From Cliona cf. orientalis (taxonomy: Eukaryota; Porifera; Demospongiae; Clionaida; Clionaidae), in assembly GCA_963930775.1 (NCBI GenBank), contig OZ005690.1:5936225-6000224 (forward strand): 64,000 nt of DNA. The letters are read 5' to 3'. The notes under the pieces are model-generated. The model did not search any database and was not told where the DNA came from. It saw nothing but the letters and a program-made list of their open reading frames with translations. The translations under genes and the position numbers were made by a program. Positions 43,247 through 53,782 of this stretch are shown here, piece by piece. Numbering within the stretch: the first letter of the stretch is position 1; every line of letters begins with the position of its first letter.

Positions 43247-44263
43247 GGTACCATTTAATTGCGTGGGCGTGAGCGTCAGGAATGGCTAATTCAATTAGCG
43301 AATCGTGAAGGGGCGTGGCCGAAGAGGCCATACGAGTGCTTTTGGTCGAAGGTGGGCGTGTCCAGAATCGGCCAGGGACGATTATGCGCGTGTAATTAGC
43401 GACCGGAAGTGGCCCCTGAAGAAAAGGCCGGTAATTGCCCACATCAAAGCAAGATCAAAGCATTCTTTCTTAACTATTAACCGCAACGACTTAAAAAAAA
43501 TAATAAATAAAAAAAATAAAGCTTATTAGGCCTAATTAAGCATGTGGGCGTGTTCCTGGCACTGTGTGGAGTGTGTGCGTGTGCATTAATGCAGGTTTTA
43601 TTGCTTCCGATTGGGCGTGGCTTCACGGGCCAGTGCTTGGACATCGGCGCCTGGGACTTGGCCTCGGCGATAGGTGGGCGTGTCCCGGAAGCGGTGGTGA
43701 CCTTTGAACCCCGCGAGGAGGCTTTGGGGGCGTGGCAGGAGGTCAAAGGTGAGGCCATGTCTGTTAATGAGGCACTGTACGGCGGTGCGATCGAGGGGCC
43801 TGTACGGCTGGACGGAAGCTGACGATGGTTTGAAGCGGATGTGGTTGCGATGACGTGTTGTTACTCCGCCCACACAGGAAATGAGGTGAGCTCTTGCGTG
43901 GGCGGTGTGGCAGAACGGCCTCCAAGTGTTTGTGTGTGTTTTGGCCTTGAGGAAGCTGTGTGTTTTAATTGGGATTGATTGTGGGCTTCCGGTGGACATC
44001 CGGTGGTTAGTAGGCACTTGATTGAGAATGGTGGTCCTTGGGGAACAGGGTGGGGCTGTTTTGGGCGTGGCCTGGCCCCTCCCTTCCGGCTCGGCTTCCG
44101 GTCCATGGAGGATATTAAATGAACACTTCCGGCTCTAGCAGCCACACCCCTGAGACCTGTGCAATTAAAAGGGCGTGGTTACACAACATGCACCTCACTA
44201 ATGACTTTGATGTGGTTTAGGTGTCATATCCCCCACCTCACGCCCACGCAATTTAATGGTACC
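43247..44263 (+). mobile_element. TTAA-flanked GGGCGTG-rich element, copy B
   Basis: Shares the single TTAA 43243-43246 with copy A and ends at TTAA 44264-44267. TIR GGTACCATTTAATTGCGTGG and complement. Nearly identical to copy C apart from the A-tract. Confidence 0.92.
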
Positions 44264-44267
44264 TTAA

Positions 44268-44307
44268 AACTTATCTACTGTACACAGTATATGGCATAGT
44301 AGAAAGC
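44268..44307 (+). repeat. 40-bp spacer duplicated with the TTAA elements
   Basis: AACTTATCTACTGTACACAG...GAAAGC between two TTAAs; the same sequence precedes copy A at 42221-42262. Shows that spacer and element were duplicated together. Confidence 0.85.
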
Positions 44308-44311
44308 TTAA

Positions 44312-44555
44312 GGTACCATTTAATTGCGTGGGCGTGAGCGTCAGGAATGGCTAATTCAATTAGCGAATCGTGAAGGGGCGTGGCCGAAGAGGCCATACGA
44401 GTGCTTTTGGTCGAAGGTGGGCGTGTCCAGAATCGGCCAGGGACGATTATGCGCGTGTAATTAGCGACCGGAAGTGGCCCCTGAAGAAAAGGCCGGTAAT
44501 TGCCCACATCAAAGCAAGATCAAAGCATTCTTTCTTAACTATTAACCGCAACGAC

Positions 44556-44586
<31 letters not shown>

Positions 44587-45326
44587 TATTAGGCCTAATT
44601 AAGCATGTGGGCGTGTTCCTGGCACTGTGTGGAGTGTGTGCGTGTGCATTAATGCAGGTTTTATTGCTTCCGATTGGGCGTGGCTTCACGGGCCAGTGCT
44701 TGGACATCGGCGCCTGGGACTTGGCCTCGGCGATAGGTGGGCGTGTCCCGGAAGCGGTGGTGACCTTTGAACCCCGCGAGGAGGCTTTGGGGGCGTGGCA
44801 GGAGGTCAAAGGTGAGGCCATGTCTGTTAATGAGGCACTGTACGGCGGTGCGATCGAGGGGCCTGTACGGCTGGACGGAAGCTGACGATGGTTTGAAGCG
44901 AATGTGGTTGCGATGACGTGTTGTTACTCCGCCCACACAGGAAATGAGGTGAGCTCTTGCGTGGGCGGTGTGGCAGAACGGCCTCCAAGTGTTTGTGTGT
45001 GTTTTGGCCTTGAGGAAGCTGTGTGTTTTAATTGGGATTGATTGTGGGCTTCCGGTGGACATCCGGTGGTTAGTAGGCACTTGATTGAGAATGGTGGTCC
45101 TTGGGGAACAGGGTGGGGCTGTTTTGGGCGTGGCCTGGCCCCTCCCTTCCGGCTCGGCTTCCGGTCCATGGAGGATATTAAATGAACACTTCCGGCTCTA
45201 GCAGCCACACCCCTGAGACCTGTGCAATTAAAAGGGCGTGGTTACACAACATGCACCTCACTAATGACTTTGATGTGGTTTAGGTGTCATATCCCCCACC
45301 TCACGCCCACGCAATTTAATGGTACC
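44312..45326 (+). mobile_element. TTAA-flanked GGGCGTG-rich element, copy C
   Basis: TTAA at 44308-44311 and 45327-45330. Same TIRs as copy B; the A-tract here is a pure run of about 28 A. TTAA targets are typical of piggyBac and Kolobok superfamilies; the mobilising enzyme is not in the window. Confidence 0.92.
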
Positions 45327-45330
45327 TTAA

Positions 45331-45689
45331 GCGCATGCGCTTATAACACGCGGCAGCAAGAATATATGCGCTTAATAAAAAGTATGCGCTTAACAGGAAG
45401 CGTGCGCTTAATTAAAAGTGCTAAAACATGGTAGGTGGGGCGTGCGTAAAGAACGTATCGAGGGTAGAAAGGCCTACAGCGATGGCCAAGGAGCGAACAG
45501 AGAGTGTAATTCTCGACGTTTTCTTCTCCAGCCTACTTCTAGCCTTCTTTCTTGGCTCGTGTAACCGATCGCTCGTCGTTCAGGTGGCTTGCTGGGCATA
45601 TGCGCCTAACAAAGAGCGGTAAAGCTCGCACAAAACTATGCGCTTAATAAAAAGTATGCGCTTAACAGCAAGCAGCGCTTAACAACCAG
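45331..45689. repeat. Cluster of TATGCGCTTAA motifs
   Basis: TGCGCTTA occurs about seven times in two groups (45337-45420 and 45640-45682), several as ATGCGCTTAATAAAAAGT. Between them lies a short open frame (45428-45622) without family signal. Confidence 0.7.
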
Positions 45690-46650
45690 TTTCTACGGTA
45701 TATGGAGAAACTTCAAAGGGCCATAACTTTAATTATAAGGTGTAAATCAAAAATCTGTCCTGTCAAATCTCTAGTTTCGACCCATTCTGCGTGCCCATGT
45801 AAAAATTATCTCCCCAAGTGCTCCCAAACCCCCCATGAATTAGATTATTTAATTATTTAATTATTTAAATCTTTTTCAAGAAGCAGACACACTAAGCAGA
45901 AAAAAAAAACAGTCCTGACCACCACATAGTTGAGCTGGATGCATACTAGACCCATACAATGCAAGCAGACAGCCTAAACTTCAATTTTGACAAAAGTGGG
46001 TAAAGGTCGTCACGTTACTGTGCGCGCGTGGCCACGCCCCTCACGTACCGCGTGGGCGGAAAACATTGCAAATGCATGGCTTCCTATACAAACATATGGG
46101 GATACTTCAAAGGGCCGTAACTTTAATTCTAAGGTATGAAACATCCGGTCAAACCTGTTACTTTGACCCATTCTGCGTGCCCGTATAAAAATTATGTCCG
46201 CAAGTGCTCCCAAATCCTCCATGAATTAGATTATTAAAGTTTTTTTGTTTTTTCCTACTTAGTGTATAATAAGGCGACCAGAACACTAAGCAGAAAAAAA
46301 AATTGTCCAAAACCGCCATATAATCGAGCTGGATGCATAGTAGAACCATATAATGCAAGCAGGCAGCCTAAATTGCAATTTTGTCAAAAAATTGGTAAAG
46401 GTCGTCACGTTTATGTGCGCGCGTGGCCCCGCCCCTCACGTAGCGCGTGGGCGGAAACATTGCAAACGCATGGCTTCCCTATACAAACATATTGGAAAAC
46501 TTTAAAGGGCTGTAGCTTTAATTCTAAGGTGTGAATCAAAATTCTTTCAGGTCAAATCTCTAGTTTCGACCCATTCTGCGTGCCCATATAAAAATTATCC
46601 TGCCAAGTGCTCTCAAACCCCCATGAATTACATTATTTAAATTCTTTTTT
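45690..46650 (+). repeat. Tandem repeat, about 394-bp unit, 2.4 copies
   Basis: CTTCAAAGGGCC-type anchors start at 45711, 46105 and 46500. Each unit also carries CGACCCATTCTGCGTGCCC and CCATGAATTA; the first two carry GTGCGCGCGTGGCC. Non-coding. Confidence 0.88.
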
Positions 46651-46859
46651 TTTCTATTTAAATTAGTGTTTAATTTTTTTCTACTTAGTGTTTAACTACT
46701 TAGTGTGTAATTTCTACTTAGTGTTTAATTTTTTTTGTCTATAATACTTCTTGCTTAGCAAAGGATGCACAATAGCTGACACAAAAAATAGCTAATCGTG
46801 TGTACACCCCATAAACAAAATAATAATTATATTGATACAAAAGTTATAATTGTAATAGT

Positions 46860-47792
46860 ATAAAATAAGATACAGTACACAAATAAAGAACATGTATAAA
46901 TAATTTAATGATGATAAAGTGAGTAATAGTTAGTGCAGTAGCCTTTTAAAAGCCTGTAAGCTGCTCGCAGTAACTTGCTACTCAGTGAGGTGGTTCCATG
47001 CAGTTGCACCACTTGGTACAAACGAATAAAAGAATGCATTTGTTCTCGCAAATGGCTGATGTAGCAGGTGTGATCTTGCACGCCTCTCATAATAACTTGT
47101 AGTCTCTTGAAAAATAGAGGGGAAATCACACAGACCATGAATAATACGAAACATGTGCTGTAATTTTAGATGCAATCGACGATGCTGTAAGGATGGTAAG
47201 TCGACCATTTGCATAAGCTGTGTATAGCCCTGGTCCCACTTGCGAGTAATAAGTTTCATGGCAAACTTTTGTACCCCTTCCAATGCATCAACGTCTTTTT
47301 GGAGGTAAGGATCCCATAAAGGAGCTGCATATACTCTAGATGCGGCCTAACGAGTGAGAGATACAGCTGCTTGATTGTGCTGGGTGTAGCATGATTATAA
47401 AATTGTCGATACAGCAGACCAAGCAGTTTCCTAGCTTTTGAACAAACCATAGCTATATGGTCTGACCAGCTTAGGTTGCTCCTCAAGAGAACTCCAAGGT
47501 ACTTAAAAATTTCAACTCTTTCCAATGGAACTCCATTCAAATAAAAGGTGAACGTATAGGTCACACCGGGTTTCCTCGATATTATCATGTACTTGCACTT
47601 GGTGGCATTAAGTTTTAGATAATTGGAACTTGCCCACTGTTCTACTTCTTCTATGTCATGTTGGATATCGATGGGTATATGACGGTAGCTCTTGCTATTT
47701 TGTCGTATAGTAACATGCGGTTGGCAATGCGGTTTAATTAGACTCATAGATGCAGTAAAGTTTGTGCAACCGCTTCTGACTGCTAGTGACAC
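46860..47792 (-). mobile_element. LINE reverse transcriptase C-terminal fragment
   Basis: Minus strand: QHDIEEVEQWASSNYLKLNA, KCKYMIISRK, LNGVPLERVEIFKYLGVLL, LSWSDHIAMVCSKARKLLGL, YLSLVRPHLEY, then after one frameshift near 47330 AAPLWDPYLQKDVDALEGVQ and LQHRRLHLKLQHMFRIIHGL, ending in SFVPSGATAWNHL. Different lineage from the 40765 copy by its C-terminal motifs. 3' end AT-rich, no clear tail. Confidence 0.82.
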
Positions 47793-47895
47793 ATAATTAT
47801 TTTACTCAGTTTAGATTAAGTATACTAGCTATAGCAGATCAATCTTAGACTAGCTACCACATGTGTCTACTCATAAACCACTTAAATTAGCCGAT

Positions 47896-48165
47896 ATGAA
47901 TGCTTCAAGTTATATGCCCAGCATTGCATTGGAGGAGGAGATTCTCAGGAGAGAGAAGGAAGTGCTTGCTGGTGCGAAGCCTAGCCCCTTGGAGAATGGA
48001 ACTGGGGAGTTGGAGGCACAGACAGATGGTGCTGAGCCAGCAGTAAAGGCAACCCCGCTGACAAAGGATCAGAGGAGGATGCTGCGTCAGCAGTGGGGAG
48101 GAGATCAGGTGGAGTTTGGAGTCCGCAGACACCCCCTGGAGATATCTGCAGCGGAATTGATATAA
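47896..48165 (+). CDS. Hypothetical 89-aa charged protein
   Basis: ATG 47896 to TAA. Reads LEEEILRREKEVLAGAKPSP, TPLTKDQRRMLRQQWGGDQV, ISAAELI. Hydrophilic, Glu/Gln/Arg-rich, good codon texture, between two LINE fragments. It could be a small gene, an exon or a captured gene piece; not recognised. Confidence 0.4.
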   Translation: MNASSYMPSIALEEEILRREKEVLAGAKPSPLENGTGELEAQTDGAEPAVKATPLTKDQRRMLRQQWGGDQVEFGVRRHPLEISAAELI

Positions 48166-48319
48166 ATAGGAGTACGTTTTTGTGTCAGTTGTTGCATACT
48201 TTCATCAAGCAACTTCAATAATAAAATTAATAATCTGTACTTCTCCAAGTCAATTACTCTTCTAACTTCGGTTACGCAACCTAACAATATGCTATAATTA
48301 TTGTATAGGCAAATCTTGT

Positions 48320-48830
48320 GTGAAGGTGCATGAGTTCTCCTTACTCCAGGAAGATATCGATAAAATCTTGAATTGGGTCGACTGCAATATCAATTATCTG
48401 GAATTTAATGTAAGATTAGTACCAGAAAACCCAGTCACCATTTTCTCCATGTCTACGGCTCTACAAACAACTATAGAAATGGTATCTACCTATAGTATGT
48501 CTATTGCTGTCCAACGATCTTTCATGGTCAAAACACAGAAATATAATATTATCATGATAATTGTTATGTTCAAAAGCACGTAGAATCCAGGACTCATTTA
48601 TCGTAGATTCTACTAATATTATTATTAATCTCTAGTTCTGAGAGTCTTCTTCAAATGTATCTCACTCGTACGTCCGAATCTTGATTACTGATGCAAGTTA
48701 AGTTTGGAGCCCCTACAAGATTGAAGAAGTTAACTCCATGCACAGTCGAAAGTGTCCAGAAATTCGCCCTGCATAGCTATGTGTGCAAAAAAACTGGAAT
48801 GATTCAATAGGCCAAGATGAGCTAAGTTAT
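48320..48830 (+). mobile_element. LINE relic (RT pieces)
   Basis: LLQEDIDKILNWVDCN...YLEFN at 48338-48408 and, in shifted frames near 48680-48800, remnants of the VQKFALxxCxKNWNDSI block. Heavily decayed. Confidence 0.55.
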
Positions 48831-49659
48831 TTAGAATTTTATAACTGTTGCTATTATAATAGTAGTGCAGCTATTCGCGTTCCAACTCTCGTATTAATAA
48901 TACTATTGATCCTATATTGGCCAAAATTTACAAGTAGCTATATCTAAGTAAAACATAGCTAATGTAAGCCTACGGTACTTAGTTACCTAGTTCCTATTGA
49001 TTAATCAGATTAAGCTTATACATGCAGGAATGTGGGCATGGCAGTAATAAACATTCTTAATCATCATAAATTGTCCATGCATCCACATCCTAACTCAAGA
49101 AGCGTTGCTAATTCTATAATAGTTAGACACAGAGGACAAGGGATCTATACTAACTGTAACAGCCAATGGCCCTGAGCTGTGACACCCGAGCATAGCAAGG
49201 GTGTTGCTAAAGGGACAGAGGGATACTAAATACTGTGGATCCCAGATTGGCTGAGGTGAGCTAAGAGTTTATAACTGTAGTAGTATATACATGCAGCTAT
49301 TTGTCTTGGAGCTCTCATAATAGCTACAATGGATCCTATTGGCCAAAATTTACAACTTGGAGTAACTAAGTAAAATTTACAAGTAACTAAGCTACTTAGT
49401 TACCTTCTATTGACCAATCAGATTATAGGAAAGTGGCAGTAAAATTCTGTATCATTTAACATTGCTGATGTGCATGTCATTGCTGGCTGAACTTTGCGCA
49501 TGGGGAGATTATTCCATATAATAGCTAGTCTAAGAAATAGCTAGCTAGCAAGTCATAGACTGAGTTGCATGAGGAAAGAAAGAAAGGTTCATCGCCATTA
49601 AATTTGCTAAGCACTAGCTAGCTGCACGAGTGTGAACTAAGGCGCTATATCTGGAGCGA
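48831..49659. repeat. Diverged CCTATTGGCCAAAATTTACA repeats
   Basis: Two related blocks (about 48890-49015 and 49315-49437), both with TTGGCCAAAATTTACAA and CTTAGTTACCT and ending in GATTAATCAGATTA-like sequence. The second contains a GTAACTAAG/CTTAGTTAC palindrome. No gene. Confidence 0.55.
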
Positions 49660-49829
49660 TACTATGCTCGTCGCATTTAATATTTGGTCGTCAGGGATTA
49701 TTAGTACACAGGTACCACTCAGCCATCGCACCTACTATATTGACGACCATTACGTTCATGCGGACTTTTTACATCTTACTTCCGGTCGGATCGCGTTTGC
49801 GTTTGCGTTCCTACATGGCAACCACAGCT

Positions 49830-50020
49830 GCACACCATTATACCACTGGGAAGGACTTAACGTGACCACTCTACCTTGGTGCCTGGTAATCCTCAGATGC
49901 GTACTTCCTCTCAGACGACCCTTACCATACGGACGGACAAACGGGAAAAAAATTGCCCAACTATTGCAGTAGTGCCTGCACAGTAGCCCTCCGCCTACGC
50001 TTTGCGGCGAGGATTAATAA
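49830..50020 (+). repeat. Partial copy of the CGCCGCAAAGCGTAG repeat family
   Basis: ACTGGGAAGGACTTAACGTG, GACGACCCTTACCAT, ACGGACGGAC and CCTCCGCCTACGCTTTGCGG are shared with 61530-61742 and (inverted) 55565-55780. Confidence 0.75.
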
Positions 50021-50289
50021 CTAGAGAAGATGTTTTAACATCAATGGGACGAGCCTCCGCGAACCCCACACAAGTAGTCTACAAATGATTTGGTATACAG
50101 ATCGGAATTTATGATTGACTCGAGGGAGTGTCTACTGAGCTACTTGGCTAGTGGCCTCATAGTTCAGCGTAGCCTCATAGAGATGCATAATCATTTTGCC
50201 AGCAACAGTCACTTGTTTTTTAATAGGGCTTTGAATTTGGAGTCTCAAATAGATCCTCTGCACTCCGTTCTGTCTGCCTAGAACGACAA

Positions 50290-50400
50290 TTTTTCTCTGT
50301 AGCCTTGCCTCTCTCAGACTGAGTCTCTGCAGCTCTCCTTAAGGTTTTGAAACTGATATCTGTTTCTGCGTTTTCTTAGTCTTTCTTCCTTTTTAGTCCC
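50290..50400 (-). other. Possible relic of an Arg/Glu-rich repeat protein
   Basis: Minus strand reads LRRAAETQSERGKATEKN and RLRKRRNRYQFQN in neighbouring frames, resembling the 20-residue RRxAETxxERxxRL repeats seen near mobile helicases in invertebrate genomes. Too short to be sure. Confidence 0.25.
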
Positions 50401-50864
50401 TCGATGTCACAAAGCTTGCCCTCTTTCTCCACATCGAAGTGTTCGCTCCTACGTTGTGTGCGCATGTGCGTAATGGAAGAAATATTGTATATCGTTGAAA
50501 TAGAGGACAGGTATATACGGAATGACGGACGTACGTACGGCAGATATATTATTTGCCCAGTACAGTAGAAATTTACTTTTCTGCGGTTATTAGGTAATGA
50601 TGACGTAATCTATGAGGTAATTGCCAGAAAACTCAGGGCCTCCGTGGAGCCTTTCTGAGACTTGAAAATCGGTATAATATTATATGTAGAGTATCTGACG
50701 CATGTATCCAGCGAATACATTATAAGCTGAGCGCTGCTTCCTCTGCGAAGTACCGCCGGCCGAACTTCACGCGTTCTCTTGGCTGACGTAATCCCGTGGA
50801 TAAATAAAGCTAGCCTTGTGCTATATATAGCACGCACGCTGTGTGCCATGCCGCAACTAACCTG

Positions 50865-50958
50865 ATGTTCAGAAGCTGTCGAATTCGTCTCCTGTGATTG
50901 AAAATTGTCAGTGTCGAGGTCGAGAGTCGGCTGCGGTTGACTCTCAGACTCCATCTCT
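50865..50958 (-). CDS. Possible first coding exon
   Basis: ATG on the minus strand opens MESESQPQPTLDLDTDN and runs to EHQ, followed by a candidate donor CAG|GTTAGT near 50864. Acidic, Ser/Gln-rich. No second exon was identified downstream, so this is a weak call. Confidence 0.3.
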
Positions 50959-50993
50959 GCGATTGAGGCGCCAGTATCAATGTGTGTACGCAC

Positions 50994-51997
50994 TATATTG
51001 ACGACCTTTTACCATATGACCATTATGCATGCAGCTACTGGGCAAGTGGTCAAGTTTTCATATATATACAAACGGAAAATCTCGATTGGCATCACCTGTG
51101 TGAGACTCGCTTCGGCTCGCCCCAATAAGATCATTTCCTTCACTTGCCATTGTTACGTGATAGCAATTATTTTCATAGTATTGATCAGTAATCACAATAC
51201 TGCAGTCCATAAATTATATTTCAGTTTCATAAAACGTGAATACTTTTAAGATAGCTAAGTCACGTACTTTTCAGAACTTAGATTAGGTGATGCCAAGTAT
51301 AGAAAGCAGTATTGTGCTTATCAATCAATACTATGGAAACAATCACTATCATGTAACAATGGTAGGTGTACAAATTAAAGAATATGGTGATTTCTCATTT
51401 TATTGATTCGCATGTGACTAGTCTAAGAAGTGAGTACAACTGATTCAGAAATGTTAGGTTAATATGACCTAATAGTTTTTGCAGAGTATGAAACACAAAT
51501 TGCAGCCTTAGATTGACCTGATCCATGGCTGGCTGAGCTAGTCATGAATAGAAGAAAGGGGTGGATTGAAATGTTAACTGGGTGTGACTATATACAAACC
51601 AGCTGATAGGTGGGGCGGAACACATAGCTAGTACCAAACACAGAAATGGGATATTAAAACAAATTATTATAGGTTTTAATTTGCATCTCACATGCATGCA
51701 GTGGTGCACCATAGCTACTAGCTATAATGTTATACGTACATATGCATAAAGCATTGCAAGAAGTATGATCAAGTAGCTAGCTAGCAACTCTCCACATGGG
51801 CCTTTTAATTCACAAAAGACCAGGGTAAGAAAGTTCAGTGTCCTATACAAACAATGTACATTTTGAAAACCACTTAAAAGAAAAGACTGATCCTTGTAAC
51901 TAGCTAATTGGGTGACACATGTGCAAATTAATTAAACAGTCACTTCCTAATTTATTCCATGTTAACATGGAAGTAGCTATTGCTGCACTTGTTGCTA
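50994..51997. other. GPCR 3' flank, no gene seen
   Basis: AT-rich, no coding or repeat structure recognised. Confidence 0.5.
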
Positions 51998-53122
51998 TTA
52001 AAGTTCGGTTGGTTTTGAGACCAAAATACTATTACCTGTACCACCATACCCACCACCACTGGGTCGGATAGTAATGCCTTCATCAATATCATCATCTTCA
52101 GGAGGTACAGAATACTTGGTGTATGCCGACACAACATTAGAAGGGGATCGAATATTCTTCCAGACATAGGGATGAAGCAAGAAAGCCAGAGCTGGGATCA
52201 AGATGAGACTAGGATCAGCTACAGCATGAATAATCCACAGAGGATAGGAAGGAGAGAGATCATTCATGTGGGCAGAAGAGTAAATACGATGCACCAACAT
52301 AAAGAAACAAAAGAGGCAGTAAATTATGGGGTACACTAAAACAATTCCAATCTCCTTCATGCCATTTTGGTACTGCTCACGAATTCCCCCATGTAAGTGT
52401 TTTGAACTTCTCCGAAGCAGCAGAATAATGACAATCATACACACCACCCCAAAGACAATGATGATAACCAGGGGACCATAGAACATTATCATCATCAGAG
52501 CAAGACTCAAGTGATGGTATTTGTCGACATCACAGCCATCATTTTTAGCTATTCTTATCCAGCACCATATACCAGAAAGGCCATACATATCCACCACAAA
52601 AGGAATCCAGCTGAAGAGAAATGGACTTAAGGTTAGGAGAAGCACACCAACTATCTCACGTACATGAGAAGTACGATGAAGTTGACCCTGTGGTTTGCTG
52701 TGGTCACTTGTTTGAAGACAATGAAGCTTCCAACTCAGTGAGAGCATGTACAGCATGGTCCAAATGATGACAAAATTCCCCATCCAACAAATTACGACAT
52801 CCAAGTAGCCAAGAACAGCACACACTTCTGGCCAGCCAGTACCATTTCTGATGGATATATGTTCCTTAGTCACCTTAATTGGAATCAGTTCTAGCATTTG
52901 GCACAAAGCTAGTAGAATGTTGCCCATCATGAGATACACTACCAGACGATAGACAAACTGTTTGTATTTTTTTGTGAATCCAATCAGAAGTATGACAAAG
53001 AGACTCATCAGAATACCAAAACTATCTAAGACTGGTTTAATAATAGTAATAGCATCTGCAACATCCTTTGAAAACTTAAGGCAGTTCTCAGAATCATTGA
53101 CAGAAAAATTATTAGAGCTCAT
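51998..53122 (-). CDS. Seven-TM receptor, family 2/cAMP-receptor-like
   Basis: Intronless, uninterrupted 374-aa frame; ATG 53122-53120 in a good context (GCAAAATGAG). Short N-terminus with a glycosylation site (Asn5). Hydrophobic helices at about 31-50, 57-80, 101-128, 154-177, 206-236, 257-279 and 293-316. Cys101 at the top of TM3 and Cys187 in the extracellular loop signature W-C-W-I (186-189) can form the usual disulfide; WCWI is shared by secretin/adhesion and cAMP-type receptors. There is no GAIN/GPS ectodomain. The C-tail is acidic then Gly-rich (EDDDIDEG, GGGYGGTG). Expected at the plasma membrane, coupling to G proteins; the ligand is unknown. A CAGGGGCGG MITE (53137-53363) sits just upstream, 15 bp from the start codon, so it probably lies in the 5' UTR or promoter. 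Confidence 0.9.
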   Translation of the reverse strand: MSSNNFSVNDSENCLKFSKDVADAITIIKPVLDSFGILMSLFVILLIGFTKKYKQFVYRLVVYLMMGNILLALCQMLELIPIKVTKEHISIRNGTGWPEVCAVLGYLDVVICWMGNFVIIWTMLYMLSLSWKLHCLQTSDHSKPQGQLHRTSHVREIVGVLLLTLSPFLFSWIPFVVDMYGLSGIWCWIRIAKNDGCDVDKYHHLSLALMMIMFYGPLVIIIVFGVVCMIVIILLLRRSSKHLHGGIREQYQNGMKEIGIVLVYPIIYCLFCFFMLVHRIYSSAHMNDLSPSYPLWIIHAVADPSLILIPALAFLLHPYVWKNIRSPSNVVSAYTKYSVPPEDDDIDEGITIRPSGGGYGGTGNSILVSKPTEL

Positions 53123-53136
53123 TTTGCTCAGCTAAT

Positions 53137-53363
53137 CAGGGGCGGATCCAGGACCTCCAGTAAGGGGGGTGTACTAGAGTAAGTAATCGCGCGCGAAAAT
53201 TTTGACCACGCCCACGTTATTGCCGCGTAACAGCCAAAGCTCTGATAACTTGATCTGACACGAATTTGACTACAAATTTGACTAAAAACCTGTTTGTAGG
53301 AGTAAGCTGTCTGGGCGGGGGGGGGGGGGGGGGGGGGGGGGGGAGTCCCTTGACCCGCCCCTG
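53137..53363. mobile_element. CAGGGGCGGATCCAGG-type MITE beside the GPCR start
   Basis: Ends CAGGGGCGGATCC and CCCGCCCCTG; interior TTGATCTGACAC, CTAAAAACCTGTTTGTA and CCACGCCCACG shared with 40412-40747; a G-run of about 27 at 53315-53343. GCTAAT/GCTAGT outside the ends may be a 6-bp duplication. Confidence 0.85.
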
Positions 53364-53406
53364 CTAGTACCGTGACAGTAAGGAGTATGACCACCCAACG
53401 ATCAAT

Positions 53407-53768
53407 TAGTCTCGCGCAGCCAGACTCTCTCTCAGGGAAAAGGGGCCGGAGGGGGAAGGGGAGGGAGAGAGTCTGGTAAAGTGCTATACATCGAGTTGTC
53501 CCAGCGCCTCGTACGAGGTGCGACCAATCAGATTGCATCTTTAGTTTGCGGTGGCATATCCGATTGTGAACGGAGAATAAACACGCGTGCGCAATAGTAT
53601 CTCGTCCGTTCACAGTCGGATACGCCACCGCAAACTGTGTAATACCATAAAGATGCAATCTGATTGGTCGCGCCTCATACCAGGCGCTGGGACAACTCGA
53701 TATATAGCACTTTACCAGACTCTCTCCCTCCCCCTCCCGAGGTGTAAGAGTCTGGCTGCGCGAGACTA
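53407..53768. mobile_element. Foldback MITE with TAGTCTCG ends
   Basis: Two inverted arms of about 165 bp (TAGTCTCGCGCAGCCAGACT ... GGTAAAGTGCTATA ... GACCAATCAGATTGCATCTT) around a short centre, ending GCGAGACTA. Termini match those of the RecQ/DUF6589 element (TAGTCTYG). No ORF of its own. Confidence 0.85.
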
Positions 53769-53782
53769 AATAGGGAGTCTAG

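Noticed and set aside
42279..45208. Multiple ORFs of 80-170 aa inside the TTAA elements (and 18497-19091)
   Set aside because: They repeat because the element repeats, overlap on both strands, include the A-tract as poly-Lys and match no domain; the GC-rich element simply lacks stops.
50290..50430. bZIP transcription factor on the minus strand
   Set aside because: A basic patch (RLRKRRNR) is present but the N-x7-R spacing and leucine heptads are missing and stops intervene.
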